This document shows, piece by piece, positions 1 through 8,654 of a stretch of 64,000 nt of DNA (position 1 is the stretch's first letter; every line of letters starts with the position of its first letter). Below the pieces are notes generated by a model. It had not been told where the DNA came from and did no database searches. It saw only the letters and a list, made by a program, of their open reading frames with translations. The translations under genes were made by a program, and so were the position numbers. Source of the DNA: Pseudomonadota bacterium (GTDB lineage: Bacteria; Pseudomonadota; Gammaproteobacteria; Burkholderiales; Burkholderiaceae_B); the NCBI GenBank assembly GCA_023427085.1, contig JAEZBO010000116.1, forward strand, positions 1 to 64,000, in the 5' to 3' direction.

Positions 1-106
1 CCCCCCCCCCCCGCCGGGCCCCCGGGCCCCTTCAACAACTCAGTTCGGTTCGATGCCCGCCGCGCGGATGCCCGCTGCCCGGCGTCGCGCCACGGTCTGG
101 CTCCTC
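1..106. other. C-rich low-complexity left edge
   Basis: The window opens with 12 consecutive C residues, followed by further C/G runs (a C5 and two C4 tracts within the first 30 bases). No coding frame is supported here. Because the tract touches the edge, its real length and the gene to its left are unknown. Long C tracts next to Bordetella promoters are known to slip and cause phase variation at fim2/fim3, but nothing here shows such a promoter. Confidence 0.5.
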
Positions 107-508
107 TCAGGCACAGGGCTGTGCGCCGGCTGCCGCATGCCGCAGGCGGCCGAGAAATTCCGCGTGGGCCCGGCCCAGCGTGCTGCCTTGCGCGGCGGCG
201 CGGCGCATCCAGTCGGTCGCCTCGCAGCGGTCGTGCGGCACGTCGCGGGCATACAGCGCCGGCCCGGCCAGCAGGGCCATGCCCAGCATTTCCTGGGCTG
301 GCAGGTAGTCGGCCTGGCCCGCCTTGCGCAGCATCGCCAGCATGCGGCCGTAGTCGCCGGTGCTCTGGGCCTCCAGCGCCATCTGGTATTGCTGAGCCGG
401 CGAGGCAAACTCCTCGGCCAGCGCCGGCAGGCTGGCGGCCGCCAGCACCACGGCGGCGAGTCGGGCAGCCGGGGTCAGGGCGGGCTTGCTGGGGCTATCG
501 GGCGTCAT
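107..508 (-). CDS. Small secreted Sel1/TPR-like repeat protein
   Basis: This 133-residue protein begins at an ATG with a strong ribosome site (GGAGG, five bases upstream). Residues 1-31 form a signal peptide ending in an ALA cleavage site, so export to the periplasm is expected. The mature part, with the stretch QYQMALEAQSTGDYGRMLAM and a following alanine/leucine-rich helix, resembles one or two Sel1/TPR-type helical repeats, and a Cys near residue 95 could pair with the Cys next to the C-terminus. Such small proteins usually mediate protein contacts; no specific partner is visible. It stands alone, divergent from the Na/Pi transporter gene to the right. The repeat assignment is by pattern only. 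Confidence 0.65.
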   Translation of the reverse strand: MTPDSPSKPALTPAARLAAVVLAAASLPALAEEFASPAQQYQMALEAQSTGDYGRMLAMLRKAGQADYLPAQEMLGMALLAGPALYARDVPHDRCEATDWMRRAAAQGSTLGRAHAEFLGRLRHAAAGAQPCA

Positions 509-758
509 GTCTGCCTCCGCGTACGGAACGAATTCAGGGCAGATGGTGGCCGCGCCGGCAGGCCCTGAAAAGCGGGAATTTCCGTAGCGCGGGTATGGCC
601 TTGCCTGAGCACGCCAAAAAAACCACGCTCGACGCGGCGCCGCGCCGGCCGGTGCGCGGCTATCCCGAAACGGTAGCAAAACTCGCTTATATTCCAGCGA
701 TTTCGTCCCAGCCTGCTTCGATGTCCAAGTCCCCGATGCCAACGGCGCGAGCGCGCGC

Positions 759-2390
759 ATGATCCTGATCGCAGAACTGCTGGCCGGGCTCGGCCTGCTA
801 TTCATCGGCATGCGCCTGATTGGCCATCACCTGCGGCTGGCCGCGGGCCGGCGGGTGCGCATGGCGCTGGTGCGCGCCACGGTCTCGCGCTGGAGCGGCC
901 TGCTGTCGGGCGCGCTGGCCGGCGCGGTGACGCAGTCGAGCAATGCGGTCACGCTGATCACCGCCAACCTGATGGCCAGCCGCGCCTTGTCGATCCGGCA
1001 GGCGATCCCGGTGGCGGCCGGCGCCAACGTCGGCTCGGCGTTGATCGTGCTGATCGCCACCGTCGACATCCGGCTGGTGGTGTTCTACATGCTGGCGCTC
1101 GGCGGCTTCTCGATCCTGTTCAAGCTTGACCAGCGCGTCGCGCTGCGCGATTGGATCTGGGCCGGGCTCGGGCTGGCCCTGCTGTTTCTGGGGCTGGGCT
1201 ACATCAAGCACGCGCCGACCGGCCTGGACGCGGCGGCCTGGGATGCGATCTTCTCGGGCCTCTCGCCGTGGCTGGCGGTGTTGATCGGCCTGGCCTTCGC
1301 GATGCTGACGCAGTCGGCGCTGTCGATCGTCATCCTGGCGGTCACCGCGGTGCACAGCGGCCTGCTCGACCTGGACGCGACGTTCTGGATCATGACCGGC
1401 GCCAACCTGGGCAGCGGGCTCGGACTGCTGGTCTCCGGCAGCGGGCTCAAGGGCAGCGGCAAGCGGCTGTGCCTGGCCTATATCGCCGTCAAGGCGATCG
1501 GCACCCTGATCGTCGCGCTGGGCTGGATCGCCTACCTGGTTTGGGGCACCGCCGACGGCCGATCCGGTATCGAGCTGGCCGACGCGGCGCGGGTGCTGGC
1601 GCTGCTGTTCCTGGCGCAACAGGCGGCCGGCGCGCTGTCGGTGGTGATCCTGCGTGATCCGGTGCTCCGGCTGACCGCCCGCCTGACGCCAGTCGACCCG
1701 GTCGAGCAGGCCAGCCAGCCGCATTTCATCTACGACCGTGCCATCGACGATCCGCAGAACGCCGTCAGGCTGGCCGAACTGGAGCGCGACCGGCTGATCG
1801 CTGCCCTGCCTGGCCTGCTGCCGGACCTGGACCAGCGCGATCGTGACGATCCGGCCGTTCGCAAGCATCTGTGGGCCGGCCACCAGAGCGTGGTCGGGCA
1901 GACCAGCGGCTTTCTGGTCGCGCTGATCGGCACCGGCGAGCTGGGCGAAGAGCTCGTGCCAGTGCTCAACGAGCAGTTGCGGCTCGAATACCTCGGCAAG
2001 CTGCAGGACACGTTGCACGAGTTCGGCCAGTTGGTCGACGGCCACGAGCAGGTGCCGTCGCTGCTGTTCAATCTGTCGGAATCGCTGCGCACGCTGGTCG
2101 GCCTGCTGGCCGACACCGCCGAGCAGGCCGGCGCGATGCAGGCCGACCTGCACGACGTGTCGACGCTGGTGGCGCTGACCGCCGATCGCGGCGAGATGCT
2201 CGATCGCCTGCGACGTGGCCTGACGCCGGCACTGACCGCGCCGCTGGGGCCGGGCGGACGCACGCAGCAACTGCTGGCGGCCACCATGCTGTTCGAGCGC
2301 GCCGTCTGGCTGGTGCGCCGGCTGGCGATCGCGCGGCTGGCGGCGATGCAGGCGGCCAGCGGCGTCCCGGTGACCGCCGAGCCGCAGTGA
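759..2390 (+). CDS. Na/Pi cotransporter family protein with PhoU-like C-terminal region
   Basis: A 543-residue inner-membrane protein of the NptA/PNaS family, which imports phosphate with sodium or, in bacteria, may export it. The N-terminal part (about residues 1-310) is strongly hydrophobic and carries the two inverted-repeat signatures of the family, seen as VTQSSNAVTLI near residue 60 and LTQSALSIVIL near residue 185, each beside a GANxGS motif. Residues 330-540 are soluble and helical with many D/E/R residues, as in the PhoU-like tail of YjbB-type members. The start is the first ATG of the frame; no strong ribosome site precedes it. It is monocistronic with no phosphate regulon genes nearby. 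Family call is secure, transport direction is not. Confidence 0.9.
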   Translation: MILIAELLAGLGLLFIGMRLIGHHLRLAAGRRVRMALVRATVSRWSGLLSGALAGAVTQSSNAVTLITANLMASRALSIRQAIPVAAGANVGSALIVLIATVDIRLVVFYMLALGGFSILFKLDQRVALRDWIWAGLGLALLFLGLGYIKHAPTGLDAAAWDAIFSGLSPWLAVLIGLAFAMLTQSALSIVILAVTAVHSGLLDLDATFWIMTGANLGSGLGLLVSGSGLKGSGKRLCLAYIAVKAIGTLIVALGWIAYLVWGTADGRSGIELADAARVLALLFLAQQAAGALSVVILRDPVLRLTARLTPVDPVEQASQPHFIYDRAIDDPQNAVRLAELERDRLIAALPGLLPDLDQRDRDDPAVRKHLWAGHQSVVGQTSGFLVALIGTGELGEELVPVLNEQLRLEYLGKLQDTLHEFGQLVDGHEQVPSLLFNLSESLRTLVGLLADTAEQAGAMQADLHDVSTLVALTADRGEMLDRLRRGLTPALTAPLGPGGRTQQLLAATMLFERAVWLVRRLAIARLAAMQAASGVPVTAEPQ

Positions 2391-2584
2391 GGCGATGGCC
2401 TGCGGCGGTCGCTAGCGCTGGCTGCTAACGGCGTCGCCGGCGGCCGCGACGCCCGCCTCCACCACGCCCTGAGCTGTTGCGTCTTGTCGCGTTTGCCGTG
2501 TTTCGCTGGACTACAGAAGCCGGACACCCCGGGCGGGCTGCCGTTTAATACGCTGACCGCAGCAACCCACATGGAGTGATCGTC

Positions 2585-2908
2585 ATGAACAAGAGCTGGC
2601 TTGTAACCTTGGGCGTCCTGGGATGCCTGGCGCTGGGCACCGCGCAGGCCCGCGTCGACGTCAACATCGGCGTCGGCGTGCCCGGCTGGGGATATCCCCC
2701 CGCGGTGATCTATCAGCCGCCGCCCGTCTATGTGGTGCCGCGCCCCTACGTGGTCCGGCCGCCGGTGGTGGTCTATCCCCCCGGTGCCTATTACACCGGC
2801 AGGCCGCCGCGTCACTATGGCAAGCCGCATCATCATGGCCGCCCGCATTGGCACCGTGGCCACGGCGGACGCCACGAGCATCGCGGACACCGCGGCCGCC
2901 GCGACTGA
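2585..2908 (+). CDS. Small secreted proline/histidine/arginine-rich protein
   Basis: A 107-residue exported protein. The ATG was chosen because GGAGTG lies just upstream; a GTG nine bases earlier is in frame but would overlap that site. Residues 1-23 form a signal peptide ending in AQA. The mature protein is low-complexity: proline/valine/tyrosine-rich from about residue 35 to 75 (PPPVYVVPRPYVVRPPVVVY), then a histidine/arginine/glycine-rich basic tail rich in HGR and HRG triplets. Similar small proteins are common in Burkholderiales envelopes and the His-rich tail could bind metal, but no function is established. No operon partner is evident. Confidence 0.75.
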   Translation: MNKSWLVTLGVLGCLALGTAQARVDVNIGVGVPGWGYPPAVIYQPPPVYVVPRPYVVRPPVVVYPPGAYYTGRPPRHYGKPHHHGRPHWHRGHGGRHEHRGHRGRRD

Positions 2909-3093
2909 GCCGGCCGTCTTGCAAGGCTGGCCTGTCGCGTGATGAGCGGATGCATCGCCAGGCGTCAACCCAGCCGGCGCTGGCCCACGCGCCACGCCCC
3001 CCATTGCAATTCGCCGTTGCACAACGCAACGCCTGCTATCGAGCCCCGGTGCCATAGTGGCGATCGCAAATTCCAAGCATTGGGGAGATAACG

Positions 3094-3378
3094 ATGATCC
3101 GTCATTATTCGTACCGGCTCGAACAGCCGATCCAGTTGAATTCCGGCGTCTGGCAATGCCAATACGTCATTCTCGACAGCAGCGGCTCGCAGCTGTGGGG
3201 CGCCGAGGGTGTCTCGCTCAGCCGCAAGTCGCCCGACGAGGCACGCAGCATGGCCGATGCGGCGGCACGCCAGCAGGTCGCCGCCCTGGCGGCGCGGGCC
3301 GGCACGCCGCCGAGCGCCACCATGCAGGCGGGCCCGGCCACGATGTCGTTCAATGCGATGAAGGGCATGGCGGCCTGA
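3094..3378 (+). CDS. Hypothetical 94-residue cytoplasmic protein
   Basis: The ATG follows a good ribosome site (GGGGAGATAACG). The protein has no signal peptide or membrane segment. Its first half reads as beta strands (YRLEQPIQLNSGVWQCQYVI), followed by an alanine-rich helix at about residues 48-65 and a short low-complexity tail. The family is not recognised. Codon use matches neighbouring genes, which supports its being real. It converges on the ExoD-family gene. Confidence 0.6.
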   Translation: MIRHYSYRLEQPIQLNSGVWQCQYVILDSSGSQLWGAEGVSLSRKSPDEARSMADAAARQQVAALAARAGTPPSATMQAGPATMSFNAMKGMAA

Positions 3379-3420
3379 ACGTGTCTCCAGCCTGTCGGCC
3401 GCCAGCCCCCGGCCGTTGGA

Positions 3421-4059
3421 CTAGAGCAGCGACATCACGATCGCGACCGCGGCCGCCACGCTCAACAGCAGCGCCAAGGCCGTCAGGATTCCATCGCGGG
3501 TTGTCAGCGCCAGGCCGAACAAGGCCAGCGCACCGCCATTGGCCGTGTTGGCCAGCGGCACCAGTTCGAGCGGCGGCATGGCGATGCAGATCACCAGGCA
3601 CAGCGCCGCGATGGCCTTGGCGCCGATGGTGCCGGTCATCCAGCGCATGCGCGAGCGGCAGCAGACTTCGCTGGCACGCGCCAACGGCCGCATGAAGCGG
3701 ATGGCACGGGTGATGAAGCTGCCCTTGACGCTGCGGCGCAACAGCCACTCCGGCAGCCAGAAACGGCAACGACCCATCAGGATTTGCACCGCGGCGATGC
3801 CCACCAGCAGCGCCACCGCCGTCGGTACGCCCGGCATGCCACCCACCGGCGAGAGCACGATCAGCCCGGGCACCAGCAGCAGCGGCGCAAAACTCGAGCG
3901 GCCGATGGCATTGAGCATCTGCTGCACCGACACGCGCTCGGTGCGCCGCGCCAGGCACTCGAGCCGGTCGAGCATGGCCCGCAGGCTGGGCGCGGCGCGC
4001 CAGCCGCGGCCCTTGAAGCGGGCGCCGTGGCGGTCGCCCGCGTCGACGTGCGCGGTCAC
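3421..4059 (-). CDS. ExoD-family integral membrane protein
   Basis: A 212-residue protein matching the exopolysaccharide-synthesis ExoD family by layout: a soluble N-terminus with LDRLECLARRTERVSVQQML, then SSFAPLLLVPGLIVLSPVGG (about residues 55-75) and several further membrane segments ending in a very hydrophobic C-terminus. ExoD of rhizobia affects exopolysaccharide and alkali tolerance; the biochemical role is unknown. The annotated start is GTG at 4059, with no ribosome site. Twelve codons upstream, an in-frame ATA at 4095-4093 is preceded at ideal spacing by GAGAGGAG, so translation may begin there, giving an N-terminus DDTDRTISPRL. Downstream gene is convergent. Confidence 0.8.
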   Translation of the reverse strand: MTAHVDAGDRHGARFKGRGWRAAPSLRAMLDRLECLARRTERVSVQQMLNAIGRSSFAPLLLVPGLIVLSPVGGMPGVPTAVALLVGIAAVQILMGRCRFWLPEWLLRRSVKGSFITRAIRFMRPLARASEVCCRSRMRWMTGTIGAKAIAALCLVICIAMPPLELVPLANTANGGALALFGLALTTRDGILTALALLLSVAAAVAIVMSLL

Positions 4060-4451
4060 GAGGCGCGGCGAGATCGTGCGGTCGGTGTCGTCTATGCTGG
4101 AACTCCTCTCGAGGGGAGGGGGCAGCAGGCCCGCTCCGTTCTCGACAGGCTAATCGGCCGTGCGGTTCACAGTGGCTTCCAAACCTCGGCAGATGCAAGC
4201 AAGTTTGCGACCATTTGGCCTGCGGGGCGTGGCGGGGTCCACTGCGGAAAAATTTTATTTCGAATCAATGGCTTCGCGGTTGCCGCCGGGTTTTCGGCGA
4301 CGTCATCGATATTGGCGGGCGCATCAGCGATTGGCGTTACGTGAACAGACTGCTGCCAGCGCGCGTCGAGCTTCAATAAGTCATCAGAATCCGTCGGTCG
4401 CGCAGGTCGGCGGTCGACCGCCGGTTGCCGATCCCGGTTTGCATGCGTCGA
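4060..4451. other. Intergenic region, no supported gene
   Basis: About 390 bases between the ExoD-family gene and the ArsC-like gene, both on the minus strand. It must carry the promoter and 5' leader of the ExoD-family gene, including the ribosome-site-like GAGAGGAG at 4103-4110 (minus strand). An A/T-rich patch (AAAAATTTTATTT, about 4249-4261) stands out against the GC-rich background and could hold a promoter. Open frames here have no ribosome sites or recognisable protein character. Confidence 0.4.
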
Positions 4452-4880
4452 TCAGTCCGCCACGCGGCGACCGTTTTTGTCGACCACCGGCTGGCCGTCT
4501 TCCTTGTCGAACGCCCCTTGCTGCGCCGCCGGAAGGATATCGAGTACCAGCTCGGAGGGGCGGCACAGGCGGGTGCCCAAGGGGGTGACGACGATCGGAC
4601 GATTGATCAGCACCGGATGCGACAGCATGAAGTCGATCAGTTGCTGCTCGCTCAGAGCCGGGTCGGCCAAGCCCAGCGTGGCGTAATCGGCTTCCTTTTC
4701 GCGCAGGACCTGCCTGGCGGTCAGACCTGAAGCCGCGATCAATGCGGTCAGCGTCGCGCGGTCGGGCGGCGTCTTCAGGTATTCGATGATCTCGGGTTCG
4801 GCGCCGCTGTTGCGGATCATCGCCAGGACGTTGCGCGAGGTGCCGCAGGCGGGATTGTGATAGATGGTGATGTCGGCCAT
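4452..4880 (-). CDS. arsC: ArsC-type (glutaredoxin-coupled) arsenate reductase
   Basis: A 142-residue thioredoxin-fold protein. The catalytic cysteine is C12 in HNPACGTSRN, and the anion-binding arginines of Escherichia coli ArsC are matched by the R of the DRATL segment and by NRPIVVTPLGTRLCRPSE around residues 90-110. The family reduces arsenate to arsenite with glutathione and glutaredoxin. The ATG is preceded by GGAGA at good spacing; an upstream in-frame ATG would add 13 unlikely residues. No arsR, arsB or acr3 is adjacent, so it is an orphan copy; such isolated homologues (YffB-like relatives) may serve other redox roles. Fold is certain, substrate is inferred. Confidence 0.88.
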   Translation of the reverse strand: MADITIYHNPACGTSRNVLAMIRNSGAEPEIIEYLKTPPDRATLTALIAASGLTARQVLREKEADYATLGLADPALSEQQLIDFMLSHPVLINRPIVVTPLGTRLCRPSELVLDILPAAQQGAFDKEDGQPVVDKNGRRVAD

Positions 4881-5095
4881 CGACGTCTCCGAAAGGGGTG
4901 GCGCAGCGTGGTGCCGCATGAGTGGTTATAAACTTTGCGGGTGGCAGCTTAGCAGCCCCCTTGGCCAGCGCCGGGAAGGTACTAGGATCTGCTGGCGATC
5001 ACGTCATCGGCACTGGCGGCTGTCCGGACTCAGCCAACGCAAGCCGCTCGTCTCGTGCCGCAACGTCAATTCATCATTCAATTCGGGAAGGGTGC

Positions 5096-5734
5096 ATGAC
5101 CAAGCAATCCGATCTGCTCGATCTGTTCGGCAAACGTTACGACGACCCCACCGTCACGCAAGCGCTGGCGTCCATGCCGGAACACAAGGCGGACAAGCCC
5201 AGCGACGGTGCGCAATACATCCTCTCGAAGAAAGGCGGCTTCGAAATGCTGTTCGAGGACCCGGTCAATCGAGGCGCCGGCAACCGCCAGAACCGCACGC
5301 TCAAGGCGATCTTTTTCTACAACGAGGGCGTGCAGGGTTACGCGCGCTTTCGTGGTGAGGTGCCGTTCGGGTTCTCGCTCGATGCGCAGCGCCCGGGGCT
5401 GATCGGTCGACAACTGCCCGACAGAACGTGGGTGATCGGCGAGGGCCGGGTGCCGGTCGACCATCCGGCGCCCGATCACGATCAATGGGCGTTCGACGGC
5501 CTGACGATCAGCGCGCACTACGACGATGACGGCACGACGGTTCGCTATTTCCTGGTCCAGCCCGCCAGCGACGAGCCGGAATGGCAGCCGGACCCCGAGG
5601 ACACGGAAACCTGGCAAAAGCTGGCGCTGATTCCCGAGCGCAAGCTGGATGCGATCAAGCTGTACCGGCAGGAGCACGGCGGCGGCATGGCCGAAGCCAA
5701 GGCCGCGGTCGAAAGTCTGGCGTCGGCGGGCTAG
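5096..5734 (+). CDS. Hypothetical protein with L7/L12-C-terminal-like tail
   Basis: A 212-residue cytoplasmic protein starting at an ATG behind GGGAAGGG; the open frame extends far upstream without a usable site. The body is of mixed alpha/beta character with no recognised domain. The last 30 residues (LDAIKLYRQEHGGGMAEAKA) closely resemble the C-terminal helix-loop-helix of ribosomal protein L7/L12, a small domain that recurs as a tail in uncharacterised bacterial proteins. The stop TAG and the stop of the convergent aldolase gene share the palindrome CTAG, so the two genes overlap end to end. Function unknown. Confidence 0.7.
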   Translation: MTKQSDLLDLFGKRYDDPTVTQALASMPEHKADKPSDGAQYILSKKGGFEMLFEDPVNRGAGNRQNRTLKAIFFYNEGVQGYARFRGEVPFGFSLDAQRPGLIGRQLPDRTWVIGEGRVPVDHPAPDHDQWAFDGLTISAHYDDDGTTVRYFLVQPASDEPEWQPDPEDTETWQKLALIPERKLDAIKLYRQEHGGGMAEAKAAVESLASAG

Positions 5735-6450
5735 TCCCGCCGCTCGGCGGCCGCCGATATGCCTCTTACCTGGCCCGCGCGTGCGAGCGCGTCGAAACCT
5801 GACTGGATCAGCCAATCCAGCGAGTAATACAGAAACGTCGCGCCGCGCTGTTGGAATGCTGCCATGTCGGTGATCGGCGCCGGCATCCCGAAGCGTTTTC
5901 CTTGCGAGGTCAGGCGCCTGCATACGTCATCGATGGCAGCGGTCACCATTTCGTTCCTTGCTCCGCGCTCGCCACACATGTCATAAGCCAGATCGTTGGG
6001 CCCGATCAAGAAAGCATCAACACCCGGGACAGCGGCAATGGCATCCAGGTTACGAATCGCCTCTGCGGTCTCGATCTGCACCAGCAGCAGCTTGTCGGCG
6101 GCTGCCTTGCCGCAGGCATAACGAATGATCTCGGCGGCGGCGGCGGCTTGCGCCGCTGTGTTCACGTGCGGGATGACCAAACCATCTGCACCGCGATCCA
6201 GAAAGCGCACCAACTCTGCCTGCTCGGCGGTATGGGGCCGCACGATTGCCGGCAACTGCGATGCCTTGGCGGCAAACAACAGGTCGGCAGCGCTATCCAG
6301 GCCGATGCCGGTGCGTTCGCAATCGATGAACAGCAAGTCGGCGCCGGCGCGGGCCAGGGTTGTCACCACGTCCGGGTTTCTTCCTGCCGGGTTGACCGAT
6401 ACCACGACCTCTCCGGCCGCGAGCTTTTTCTTGAGGGACGAGGTCTGCAT
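5731..6450 (-). CDS. HpcH/HpaI aldolase/citrate lyase family protein
   Basis: A 239-residue class II pyruvate-type aldolase. Family marks are the N-terminal strand with DLLFIDCERTGIG (about residues 38-50), the metal ligand glutamate in LLVQIETAEAIRNLD and the following GVDAFLIGPNDLAYDM with the second ligand aspartate. Such enzymes cleave 2-keto-3-deoxy or 4-hydroxy-2-oxo acids to pyruvate plus an aldehyde. It is the last gene of a minus-strand operon: its ATG lies one base after the stop of the Bug receptor gene. The context (hydroxyacid oxidase, periplasmic receptor, GntR regulator) points to catabolism of an imported hydroxy or sugar acid. The specific substrate cannot be read from sequence. 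Confidence 0.87.
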   Translation of the reverse strand: MQTSSLKKKLAAGEVVVSVNPAGRNPDVVTTLARAGADLLFIDCERTGIGLDSAADLLFAAKASQLPAIVRPHTAEQAELVRFLDRGADGLVIPHVNTAAQAAAAAEIIRYACGKAAADKLLLVQIETAEAIRNLDAIAAVPGVDAFLIGPNDLAYDMCGERGARNEMVTAAIDDVCRRLTSQGKRFGMPAPITDMAAFQQRGATFLYYSLDWLIQSGFDALARAGQVRGISAAAERRD

Positions 6451-6451
6451 G

Positions 6452-7441
6452 TCAGCTCAGTCGGATGTTGGCGCGCGCCGCCAGTTCGGTAAAGTCGGCG
6501 ACTTCGCGCGCCATGCGCTCCTGCAACGCGCTGCTGGACAGCCCCGACGCGACGACGTGGTTGTTCTGCATCCATGCGCGTGCGTCAGCGGTTTGCATGG
6601 CCTGTTCGCATGCTTGATTCAGGGCATCCGCCGTTCTGGTATCGGTGCTGCCCTGGGCCAGGATGCCGATGTTGACGTTCAACTCGTAGTCGGTGACACC
6701 CAGCTGATGCAGCGTCTTCAAATCGGGCAGGGCGGCAATGCCTTGCTTGCTGGTCGCGGCCAGGGCCCGCAGCCGCCCGTCCTGGAAGTAAGGCAGGCCC
6801 AGAGAGGTTGCCAGGAACATGGCATCGATCTGGCCACCGAGCAGATCGGTCAGTGCAGTGGCGCCGCCGCGATAAGGGATGGGGGTGACATCGATGCCCT
6901 CAGCCATGGCCCACCGCACCATGGCCAGATGGAATGCCGTTCCGGTACCCTGGATTCCGAAGCTGACCTTGCCCGGGTTCTTTTTGGCGAAGCTGATCAG
7001 ATCGCCGTAGGATTGGTAGGCCGTCTTGCTGTTGACCGCCAGAATGCAGGCGCTGACGACCGGCACCGCGATCGGCTTGAGATCCCGCAGCACGTCGAAA
7101 CCCATCGGCACTTGCAGCGCCTGGGCGACGGAGAGCGCTTCGGGAATCATGCATAGCAATGTCGAACCGTCGGCCGCGCCTTTGGCGACCTGCGCGGCGG
7201 CGATCATGCCGGAGGCGCCCGTCTTGTTTTCGACGGGAAGCGGGATGTTCCAGATCTCGGACAGGCCCTTGGCGACGATGCGCGCAGTGCCGTCACCTAG
7301 CGCGCCGGAGGGGTAGGCGCAGATCATGTTGGCCGGGTTGGCTGGGACGAAAGGTTTGGCGTTGGCGATGCCGGGCCACGCACCCGCTGCCGTGGCAGCC
7401 GCGCTGGCTAGCAGGAACGACCGTCTCGATATGGTTTGCAT
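6452..7441 (-). CDS. Bug-family (TctC-like) periplasmic receptor, Tat-exported
   Basis: A 329-residue solute receptor of the tripartite tricarboxylate transporter family. The N-terminus SRRSFLLASAAATAAGA is a twin-arginine signal, unusual beside the Sec signals of the other two Bug proteins in this window. Family hallmarks include ICAYPSGALGDGTARIVAKG near the mature N-terminus, ENKTGASGMIAAAQVAKG and VSFGIQGTGTAFHL. No TctA/TctB membrane genes are adjacent, so it is an orphan receptor, as is typical of the expanded Bordetella Bug set. It sits between the hydroxyacid oxidase gene (13-base gap) and the aldolase gene (1-base gap), so the ligand is probably the substrate of those enzymes. Confidence 0.9.
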   Translation of the reverse strand: MQTISRRSFLLASAAATAAGAWPGIANAKPFVPANPANMICAYPSGALGDGTARIVAKGLSEIWNIPLPVENKTGASGMIAAAQVAKGAADGSTLLCMIPEALSVAQALQVPMGFDVLRDLKPIAVPVVSACILAVNSKTAYQSYGDLISFAKKNPGKVSFGIQGTGTAFHLAMVRWAMAEGIDVTPIPYRGGATALTDLLGGQIDAMFLATSLGLPYFQDGRLRALAATSKQGIAALPDLKTLHQLGVTDYELNVNIGILAQGSTDTRTADALNQACEQAMQTADARAWMQNNHVVASGLSSSALQERMAREVADFTELAARANIRLS

Positions 7442-7454
7442 GCTTGTCTCCGTG

Positions 7455-8624
7455 TCATTTTTTTCTGTGGATATGCTGCGGACCGAGATCGCTGACGGCA
7501 TTGCAGCCGAGATACGCCATCACACGATCGAATTCACTGGTAAGCATGTCGATGGCCATTGCCGCGCCGGCCTTTCCCGCCGCGCCGATGCCCCATAATG
7601 CTGCGCGGCCCACCAGCGCCGCGTCGGCGCCCAGCGCGATGGCCTTGGCGACGTCGCTGCCGCGCGTCACGCCACTGTCCAGCAGCACCGAGATCTGGCC
7701 GCGCAGCGCTTCGACGATGGCGGGCAAGGCCTCTATGGAAGCAATGCTGCCGTCCAGCGTGCGGCCGCCGTGATTCGACACGATGACGCCATCGGCACCG
7801 CAGTCCATGGCAGCCAGGGCGGCTTGCGGCGACAGGATGCCCTTGACCACCAGCGGTCCTTGCCACATCTGCCGCAGCCTGCGGATGTCGTCCCAGGAGT
7901 TGGCCTCGTGTTTGGGAACCTTGACGCCATCGCGGTTGCCGATCTTGCCGCGCAAATTGGTCTTCAGCGCCGCGGGGTAGTTGGCGAACTCCGGCAGTCC
8001 GGGTCCGAGCACATAGCGACCCATCACGCCCAGCGTCCAGCGCGGGTGCAATGCGCCATCGAGGACGTTGCGCGGCGTCAGCCGCATCGGCACCGTGAAG
8101 CCGTTGCGCCGATTGTGTTCGCGGTTGGAGTCGACCACGCTGTCTATGGTGACGATCAGCACTTTGTAGCCAGCGGTCTTGGCGCGCTCGACCAGTTCCC
8201 AGGACATCTCGGGATCCTTCCACATATTCAACTGGAACCACGGGTGCCCGCCGGAATGGATCACCACGTTTTCCAGCGGGGCGATCGACGCGGTGGACAG
8301 TGCAAACGGCACACCCGCCTCGGCGGCCGCTTGCGCCAATTGCACCTCGCCTTCGTACCAAAGCATTCCCGCCAGGCCGGTCGGGCCGATACAGATCGGC
8401 GAACTGTAGCGATGTCCAAACAGCTCGATGGCCGTCGAGCGGCGCGAAATATCGACCAGGGGTTGGGGCAGCAGGCGGATCTCGTCGAATGCCTGTCGAT
8501 TGCCACGCAGCGTGACCTCTTCTTCGGTGCCGCGGTCGACGTATTCGAACAAGCCTTTGGGCAGGCGGCGACGCGCAGCCAGACGCAGATCGGCGATGTT
8601 GTGAACGTTCAGCGTCTTTTTCAT
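7455..8624 (-). CDS. FMN-dependent alpha-hydroxy acid oxidase/dehydrogenase
   Basis: A 389-residue enzyme of the glycolate oxidase / L-lactate dehydrogenase / mandelate dehydrogenase family (TIM barrel, FMN). Diagnostic segments are PICIGPTGLAGMLWYEGE (FMN site), the conserved lysine in GPLVVKGIL, the catalytic histidine and arginine in VIVSNHGGRTLDG, and the phosphate-binding DSGVTRGSDVAKAIALGADA. Length fits LldD-type members. The start ATG lies 86 bases from the divergent GntR regulator. It is first in an operon with the Bug receptor and the aldolase, so it likely oxidises the imported 2-hydroxy acid to a 2-oxo acid which the aldolase or central metabolism then uses. Confidence 0.9.
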   Translation of the reverse strand: MKKTLNVHNIADLRLAARRRLPKGLFEYVDRGTEEEVTLRGNRQAFDEIRLLPQPLVDISRRSTAIELFGHRYSSPICIGPTGLAGMLWYEGEVQLAQAAAEAGVPFALSTASIAPLENVVIHSGGHPWFQLNMWKDPEMSWELVERAKTAGYKVLIVTIDSVVDSNREHNRRNGFTVPMRLTPRNVLDGALHPRWTLGVMGRYVLGPGLPEFANYPAALKTNLRGKIGNRDGVKVPKHEANSWDDIRRLRQMWQGPLVVKGILSPQAALAAMDCGADGVIVSNHGGRTLDGSIASIEALPAIVEALRGQISVLLDSGVTRGSDVAKAIALGADAALVGRAALWGIGAAGKAGAAMAIDMLTSEFDRVMAYLGCNAVSDLGPQHIHRKK

Positions 8625-8654
8625 GGTCGATGGCGTGTCGCAAAAAGAGATAGT

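Noticed and set aside
798..2270. Long minus-strand frame across the Na/Pi transporter gene
   Set aside because: Gln/Arg/Asp-rich shadow sequence without domains; plus strand codes a clear membrane protein.
4452..4880. Arsenic resistance operon
   Set aside because: Only the reductase-like gene is present; no arsR, arsB, acr3 or arsH adjoins it.
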